NCBI GenBank assembly: GCA_027352645.1
Contig: DAIEIL010000138.1
Location: forward strand, 1-24,052
Reading direction: 5' to 3'
DNA length: 24,052 nucleotides
Origin: Rhodobiaceae bacterium
Lineage (GTDB): Bacteria > Pseudomonadota > Alphaproteobacteria > Parvibaculales > Parvibaculaceae
Every line of letters begins with the position of its first letter. The stretch's first letter is position 1. Below, piece by piece: positions 19,197 through 24,052 of this stretch. A model generated the notes under the pieces. That model did not search any database. It saw nothing but the letters and a program-made list of their open reading frames with translations, and was not told the origin of the DNA. Made by a program: the position numbers and the translations under genes.

Positions 19197-22136
19197 ATGA
19201 GCAATGACAGCGCCAATGAGCGCTTCGAGCGGACGTCCTTCCTTTACGGAACCAACGCAGCTTTCGTTGAAGAGCTATATGCCCGCTACCAGCAGGACCC
19301 TTCGTCGGTCGATGCGGAGTGGCGCGACTTCTTCGACGGTCTCGGCGATGCGCCCGAAGATGTGCTGAAGGAGGCCAAGGGCGCCTCCTGGAAACGGGCG
19401 GATTGGCCCGTCGCCGCCAGGGGCGATCTGATCTCGGCCTTCGACGGCAACTGGGCCGCGGCCGAGGGCCCGATCAAGCAGAAGATCAGCGAGCGCAAGG
19501 GCGGGGCGAGCGAGGCGGAAATCCGCGCGGCGACGCTCGACTCGGTGCGCGCGCTCATGATGATCCGCGCCTATCGCATTCGCGGCCATCTCGATGCGGA
19601 TGTCGATCCGCTGCAGCTTCGTCCGAAGTCGGAGCATCCCGAGCTTCAGCCGGAAAGCTATGGCTTTGGCCCCGACGATCTCGACCGGCCGATCTTCATC
19701 GACAATGTGCTTGGCCTCGAAACCGCGACCGTGCGCCAGATGCTCGACATTCTGCGCCGCACCTATTGCGGCACGATCGGCGTCGAGTTCATGCATATCG
19801 GTGATCCGGAAGAAAAGGCCTGGATCCAGGAACGCATCGAAGGTCCGGACAAGGAAGTCACCTTCACCGAGATGGGCCGCCTCGCCATTCTCGACAAGCT
19901 GATCGCCGCCGAAGGCTTCGAGCGTTTCGCGGGTATCAAATATATCGGCACCAAGCGCTTCGGCCTCGACGGCGCGGAGGCGATGATCCCGGCGCTTGAA
20001 CAGATCATCAAGCGCGGCGGCAATCTCGGCGCCAAGGAAATCGTGCTCGGCATGGCGCATCGCGGGCGCCTGAACGTGCTCGTCAACGTGATGTCGAAGT
20101 CCTATCGCGCGATCTTCCACGAGTTCAAGGGTGGTTCTGCGAATCCGGAAGACGTCGATGGTTCGGGCGACGTGAAGTATCACCTCGGTGCATCGTCGGA
20201 CCGCGAGTTCGACGGCAACAAGGTGCATCTGTCGCTGACCGCCAACCCTTCGCATCTCGAAATCGTCGATCCGGTCGTGCTCGGCAAGGCGCGTGCGAAG
20301 CAGGACCAGCTTCACGACACGCAGCGCGGCTCGGTCATTCCGCTTCTCATTCATGGCGACGCGGCTTTTGCGGGTCAGGGCGTTGTTGCGGAGTGTCTCG
20401 GCCTTTCGGGCCTCAAGGGGCATCGCACGGGCGGCTCGATCCATTTCATCATCAACAACCAGATCGGCTTCACCACGAGCCCGATCTTCTCGCGCTCGTC
20501 GCCCTATCCCTCCGACGTCGCGAAAATGGTTCAGGCGCCGATCTTCCATGTGAATGGCGACGATCCGGAAGCGGTCGTTCATGCGACGAAGATCGCGACG
20601 GAATTCCGCCAGCGCTTCAACAAGCCCGTTGTCGTCGACATGTTCTGCTATCGCCGCTTCGGCCATAACGAAAGCGACGAGCCGAGCTTCACGCAGCCCC
20701 TGATGTACCAGAAGATCAGGAGCCATCCGACCACGCTCGAAATCTATTCCGAAAGGCTCATCAGTCAGGGCCTCCTCACGAAGGAAGAGTTCGACCGGCG
20801 TCAGGATGCCTTCCGGGCCGACCTCGACAAAGAACTCGAAGCCTCGAACAGCTTCCGCCCGAACAAGGCGGACTGGCTCGACGGACGCTGGTCCGGTCTT
20901 GGCCGGGCCGAAGGCGAGGCGCAGCGCGGTGAGACGGGCGTCGAACTCGATATTCTGCGCGATGTCGGCAAGCGCCTTACCGCAGTGCCTGAAGACTTCA
21001 ACGTCCACAAGACGATCCAGCGCTTCCTCGACAATCGCGCCAAGATGATCGAGACGGGCGAAGGCGTCGACTGGGGCATGGCGGAGGCGCTGGCCTTCGG
21101 CACGCTCTGCAAGGAAGGCTTCAAGGTCCGCCTCTCCGGTCAGGACTCCGAGCGCGGCACCTTCGTGCAACGCCACTCGGTTCTCAACGATCAGGAGACC
21201 GAGGAGAAGTACATTCCCCTCAACCATGTGGCCGAAGGTCAGGCGCCCTACGAAGTCATCAACTCGATGCTTTCGGAAAACGCGGTGCTCGGCTTTGAAT
21301 ACGGCTACAGCCTCGCCGAGCCGAACGCCCTGGTGCTCTGGGAAGCGCAATATGGCGACTTCGCCAATGGCGCGCAGGTGGTGATCGACCAGTTCATCTC
21401 GTCGGGTGAACGCAAGTGGCTGCGCATGTCCGGCCTCGTGATGCTTCTGCCGCATGGCTATGAAGGCGCGGGCCCCGAGCATTCCTCGGCGCGTCTCGAG
21501 CGCTATCTGCAGATGTGCGCTGAAGACAACATGCAGGTCGCGAACTGCACCACGCCGATGAACTACTTCCATATCCTGCGCCGTCAGATGCACCGGAAGT
21601 TCCGCAAGCCGCTCATCATCATGACGCCGAAGTCGCTTCTGCGTCACAAGCGCGTCGTGTCGAACATCGAGGAATTCGGGCCCGGCTCGAGCTTCCATCG
21701 CGTGCTCTGGGACGATGCGCAGCTTCTCAAGAACGAGAAGATCAAGCTCGTCAGCGACGACAAGATCAAGCGCGTCGTCATGTGCACGGGCAAGGTCTAT
21801 TACGACCTCTATGAGGAGCGCGAAAAGCGCGACATCAACGATGTCTACCTCATGCGCGTCGAGCAGCTCTACCCGTTCCCGGCGAAATCGCTGATGACGG
21901 AGCTGGCGCGCTTCCCGCAGGCGGAAATCGTCTGGTGTCAGGAAGAACCCAAGAACATGGGTGCCTGGACATTCATGGAACCGAATATCGAATGGGTGCT
22001 GGGGCAGGTCGGCGCGCGTTACCGCCGTCCGCGTTACACCGGTAGGCCCGCCTCCGCGGCAACGGCGGTCGGCCTTGCGAGCAAGCATATCCAGCAACTG
22101 AATCAGCTTCTGTCGGACGCGTTGCAGATCGACTGA
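19197..22136 (+). CDS. sucA: 2-oxoglutarate dehydrogenase E1 component
   Basis: 979 residues, within the family's usual size. It is the thiamine-diphosphate-dependent decarboxylase of the 2-oxoglutarate dehydrogenase complex. The N-terminal peripheral part SFLYGTNAAFVEELYARYQQ is typical for binding the E2 core. The active-site region shows GMAHRGRLNVLVNV with His288; the ThDP/Mg motif runs from GDAAFAGQG at 387 to NNQIGFTTSP at about 420-429; YRRFGHNESDEPSFTQP follows. The transketolase-like pyrimidine domain contains FEYGYSLAEPNALVLWEAQYG-like sequence and GPEHSSARLERYLQ. The end is intact. It is the third cistron of sucCDAB-lpd, 139 bases after sucD and 25 before sucB. Its start lacks a nearby Shine-Dalgarno. 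Confidence 0.97.
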   Translation: MSNDSANERFERTSFLYGTNAAFVEELYARYQQDPSSVDAEWRDFFDGLGDAPEDVLKEAKGASWKRADWPVAARGDLISAFDGNWAAAEGPIKQKISERKGGASEAEIRAATLDSVRALMMIRAYRIRGHLDADVDPLQLRPKSEHPELQPESYGFGPDDLDRPIFIDNVLGLETATVRQMLDILRRTYCGTIGVEFMHIGDPEEKAWIQERIEGPDKEVTFTEMGRLAILDKLIAAEGFERFAGIKYIGTKRFGLDGAEAMIPALEQIIKRGGNLGAKEIVLGMAHRGRLNVLVNVMSKSYRAIFHEFKGGSANPEDVDGSGDVKYHLGASSDREFDGNKVHLSLTANPSHLEIVDPVVLGKARAKQDQLHDTQRGSVIPLLIHGDAAFAGQGVVAECLGLSGLKGHRTGGSIHFIINNQIGFTTSPIFSRSSPYPSDVAKMVQAPIFHVNGDDPEAVVHATKIATEFRQRFNKPVVVDMFCYRRFGHNESDEPSFTQPLMYQKIRSHPTTLEIYSERLISQGLLTKEEFDRRQDAFRADLDKELEASNSFRPNKADWLDGRWSGLGRAEGEAQRGETGVELDILRDVGKRLTAVPEDFNVHKTIQRFLDNRAKMIETGEGVDWGMAEALAFGTLCKEGFKVRLSGQDSERGTFVQRHSVLNDQETEEKYIPLNHVAEGQAPYEVINSMLSENAVLGFEYGYSLAEPNALVLWEAQYGDFANGAQVVIDQFISSGERKWLRMSGLVMLLPHGYEGAGPEHSSARLERYLQMCAEDNMQVANCTTPMNYFHILRRQMHRKFRKPLIIMTPKSLLRHKRVVSNIEEFGPGSSFHRVLWDDAQLLKNEKIKLVSDDKIKRVVMCTGKVYYDLYEEREKRDINDVYLMRVEQLYPFPAKSLMTELARFPQAEIVWCQEEPKNMGAWTFMEPNIEWVLGQVGARYRRPRYTGRPASAATAVGLASKHIQQLNQLLSDALQID

Positions 22137-22161
22137 GACTTCCTCTGAAAGGCGGAAAGAA

Positions 22162-23397
22162 ATGGCCACGGAAATCAAGGTGCCGGCACTCGGCGAATCG
22201 GTGACGGAAGCGACAGTCGCGCAGTGGTTCAAGCAGCCCGGCGACGCCGTTTCGGTTGACGAGCCGCTGGTCGAGCTCGAAACCGACAAGGTGACGGTGG
22301 AAGTTCCGGCGCCGGCGTCCGGCGTTCTCTCGGAAATCTCGGTCAAGGTCGGCGAGACGGTCGCGATCGGCGCCATTCTCGGTGCGATCGGCGAGGGCGC
22401 CGGCAAGGTTTCTGCCAAGCCCGCCGCGAAGAAGGAAGAACCGAAGGCTGCAGCGCCCAAGCCCGCAGCGGCACCCGCGCCGAAGCCCGCGCCTGCGGCG
22501 AAAGCGGCAGCGGCCGAGGGGCTCGCACCCTCCGTGCGCCGGATCGCCGAAGAGAACGCGCTCGACACATCGAAGATCGAAGGCACCGGCAAGGACGGCC
22601 GCATCACGAAGGGTGACGCGCTGGAAGCGGCGGCGAAGCCTGCGGCCGCGCCCGCCGCGCCCGTTCAGGTCCGCGTCGCCACGCCCGCCGATCAGTCGGC
22701 GCGCGAGGAGCGCGTCCGCATGACGCGCCTGCGCAAGACGATCGCGACGCGCCTCAAGGAAGCGCAGAACACGGCCGCCATGCTCACCACCTTCAACGAG
22801 GTGGATATGACGGCGATCATGGCTCTTCGCAATCAGTACAAGGACGTCTTCGAGAAGAAGCATGGCGTTCGCCTCGGCTTCATGGGCTTCTTCGTGAAGG
22901 CCTGCATCGCGGCGCTGAAGGAAATCCCGGCGGTGAATGCCGAGATCGACGGCGACGACCTTATCTACAAGAACTATTACAATATCGGCGTGGCGGTCGG
23001 CACGGATCGCGGCCTTGTCGTGCCGGTGGTGCGCGAGGCGCAGGAGCTTGGCTTCGCCGATATCGAAAAGACGATCAATGAATATGGCAAGCGCGCCCGT
23101 GACGGACACCTGAAGCTCGAAGAGCTGCAGGGCGGCACCTTCACGATCTCGAATGGCGGCGTCTACGGCTCGCTGATGTCGACGCCGATCCTCAACGCGC
23201 CGCAGTCCGGCGTGCTCGGCATGCACAAGATTCAGGAGCGCCCCGTCGCCATCGGCGGCAAGGTCGAAATCCGCCCGATGATGTATCTGGCGCTTTCCTA
23301 CGATCACCGCATCGTCGATGGCAAGGAAGCGGTGACCTTCCTCGTGCGCGTCAAGGAAGCGCTGGAAGATCCGCAGCGCCTTCTCCTCGATCTCTGA
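22162..23397 (+). CDS. sucB: Dihydrolipoamide succinyltransferase, E2 of 2-oxoglutarate dehydrogenase
   Basis: 411 residues in the E2 layout. The lipoyl domain (1-77) carries Lys43 in ELETDKVTVEVPA, the lipoylation site. An Ala/Pro/Lys-rich swinging linker spans about 83-120. The peripheral subunit-binding domain (about 122-155) reads APSVRRIAEENALD then GTGKDGRITKGD. After a second short linker comes the catalytic acyltransferase domain (about 185-411), ending SYDHRIVDGKEAV, where His382 and Asp386 form the HxxxDG active site. A single lipoyl domain is normal for SucB. The start follows GAAAGGCGGAAAG. It is co-transcribed with sucA and lpd, spacing 25 and 37 bases. Confidence 0.97.
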   Translation: MATEIKVPALGESVTEATVAQWFKQPGDAVSVDEPLVELETDKVTVEVPAPASGVLSEISVKVGETVAIGAILGAIGEGAGKVSAKPAAKKEEPKAAAPKPAAAPAPKPAPAAKAAAAEGLAPSVRRIAEENALDTSKIEGTGKDGRITKGDALEAAAKPAAAPAAPVQVRVATPADQSAREERVRMTRLRKTIATRLKEAQNTAAMLTTFNEVDMTAIMALRNQYKDVFEKKHGVRLGFMGFFVKACIAALKEIPAVNAEIDGDDLIYKNYYNIGVAVGTDRGLVVPVVREAQELGFADIEKTINEYGKRARDGHLKLEELQGGTFTISNGGVYGSLMSTPILNAPQSGVLGMHKIQERPVAIGGKVEIRPMMYLALSYDHRIVDGKEAVTFLVRVKEALEDPQRLLLDL

Positions 23398-23434
23398 TTG
23401 TCCGTTTTAACGTCCGGTATGAAAGGTTCCTGCC

Positions 23435-24052
23435 ATGGCTGACACATTCGATCTCGTTGTCATCGGTGCGGGACCTGGCGGATATGAATGCGCGATCAAG
23501 GCAGCGCAGCTCGGCCTCAAGGTGGCTTGCGTCGAGAAGCGCGACGCGCTGGGCGGCACCTGCCTCAATGTGGGCTGCATCCCCTCAAAGGCGCTTCTTC
23601 ACGCGTCGGAACTTTTCGCCGAAGCGCAACATGCCTTTCCGGGCATGGGCATCGACGTCGGCACGCCGAAGATCGACGTGAAGAAGCTCATCGCCTTCAA
23701 GGCCGAGGCGGTTGACGGCAACACCAAGGGAATCGAGTTCCTCTTCAAGAAGAACAAGATCGAATGGGTGAAGGGCGAGGGTGTCATCAAGGCGCCGGGC
23801 AAGGTTCAGGTCGGCGACCGTCTGCTTGAGACGAAGAATATCGTCATCGCCACTGGCTCCGATGTTGCGCGGCTTCCGGGCATCGAGATCGACGAGAAGA
23901 CAGTTGTTTCCTCGACCGGCGCTCTGATGCTCGACAAGGTGCCGGGCCGGCTGCTGGTCGTCGGCGGTGGCGTCATCGGGCTCGAACTCGGTTCCGTCTG
24001 GGGCCGCCTCGGCGCCAAGGTTACCGTCGTCGAATTCCTCAACGACATCCTT
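23435..24052 (+). CDS. lpd: Dihydrolipoamide dehydrogenase, E3 (N-terminal part, cut by window end)
   Basis: 206 residues of a protein usually about 465 long; the frame is open at the window edge. E3 reoxidises dihydrolipoamide on E2 and reduces NAD+. The FAD-binding VVIGAGPGGYECAIKAAQ opens it; the redox-active disulfide is Cys43-Cys48 in GGTCLNVGCIPSKALLH. IVIATGSD closes the FAD domain, and the start of the NAD domain, VVGGGVIGLELGSVW, is visible. The ATG at 23435 has GAAAGG upstream. It is the last visible gene of the suc cluster, 37 bases after sucB, so most probably the E3 dedicated to 2-oxoglutarate dehydrogenase, although it may also serve pyruvate dehydrogenase. Confidence 0.96.
   Translation, partial: MADTFDLVVIGAGPGGYECAIKAAQLGLKVACVEKRDALGGTCLNVGCIPSKALLHASELFAEAQHAFPGMGIDVGTPKIDVKKLIAFKAEAVDGNTKGIEFLFKKNKIEWVKGEGVIKAPGKVQVGDRLLETKNIVIATGSDVARLPGIEIDEKTVVSSTGALMLDKVPGRLLVVGGGVIGLELGSVWGRLGAKVTVVEFLNDIL

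Noticed and set aside
16991..19216. 741-codon minus-strand frame opposite sucC and sucD
   Set aside because: Antisense shadow; low-complexity Arg/Asp/Ala sequence and no motif.
19275..22607. 1110-codon minus-strand frame opposite sucA and sucB
   Set aside because: Antisense shadow of two clear 2-oxoglutarate dehydrogenase genes; no ribosome-binding site or protein-family features.
1..24052. tRNA, rRNA, CRISPR array, riboswitch, insertion sequence or phage genes
   Set aside because: I looked through all gaps between genes and saw no cloverleaf-like, repeat-spacer, transposase or integrase signal; covariance-model searches (tRNAscan, Rfam) could still find something small.

Overview
The window is GC-rich DNA from an alphaproteobacterium. 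Evidence for this: the C-terminal part of a mesaconyl-CoA hydratase-like enzyme (ethylmalonyl-CoA pathway) sits directly before sdhCDAB; the zapE, mdh, sucCDAB and lpd genes follow one another in the order common in Hyphomicrobiales/Rhizobiales-like genomes; and the SdhC/SdhD anchors and LDH-like malate dehydrogenase are of the alphaproteobacterial type. A Parvibaculum/Rhodobiaceae-like source is possible, but I cannot fix the genus from sequence alone.

Layout. 1-413: 3' end of the hydratase. 486-1073: a PAS-domain protein. 1074-1389: control region with a Fur-box-like motif. 1390-4758: sdhCDAB (succinate dehydrogenase), closed by a strong terminator at 4779-4808. 4834-4918: a two-hairpin intergenic palindromic element. 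4971-5366: a zinc-type GFA/CENP-V protein, convergent with a small lipoprotein (5373-5903, minus). 6173-9615: a tightly overlapped arsenic operon, arsR-arsI-TauD/TfdA-like dioxygenase-arsC-acr3. Its promoter contains a perfect inverted repeat and predicts a leaderless arsR mRNA. 9645-10529 (minus): two short Ala/Pro/Thr-rich exported or membrane-anchored proteins, each with its own terminator. 10960-12081: zapE. 12085-13310 (minus): a padR-O-methyltransferase operon with a 54-bp near-perfect palindrome just upstream. 13593-14585: mdh. 14721-15353: a secreted two-domain beta/gamma-crystallin protein. 15500-16651: a membrane-anchored metallo-beta-lactamase-fold hydrolase. 17009-24052: sucC-sucD-sucA-sucB-lpd, with lpd cut off by the window edge.

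How it works together. The backbone encodes a contiguous arc of the TCA cycle: 2-oxoglutarate dehydrogenase (sucAB-lpd), succinyl-CoA synthetase (sucCD), succinate dehydrogenase (sdhCDAB) and malate dehydrogenase (mdh). Only fumarase and the condensing/aconitase/isocitrate steps are absent. Small accessory cassettes (arsenic detoxification, padR-methyltransferase, crystallin, MBL hydrolase) are spliced between the TCA blocks, each with its own promoter/operator or terminator signals.

The most interesting items are the Fe(II)/2-oxoglutarate dioxygenase built into the arsenic operon next to a C-As lyase, the giant palindrome in front of a His-rich YqjI-like PadR regulator, the operator-over-start-codon architecture of arsR, and a hairpin that may bridge a distant Shine-Dalgarno to the sucA start. 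No tRNA, rRNA, CRISPR array, insertion sequence or phage gene was recognised.
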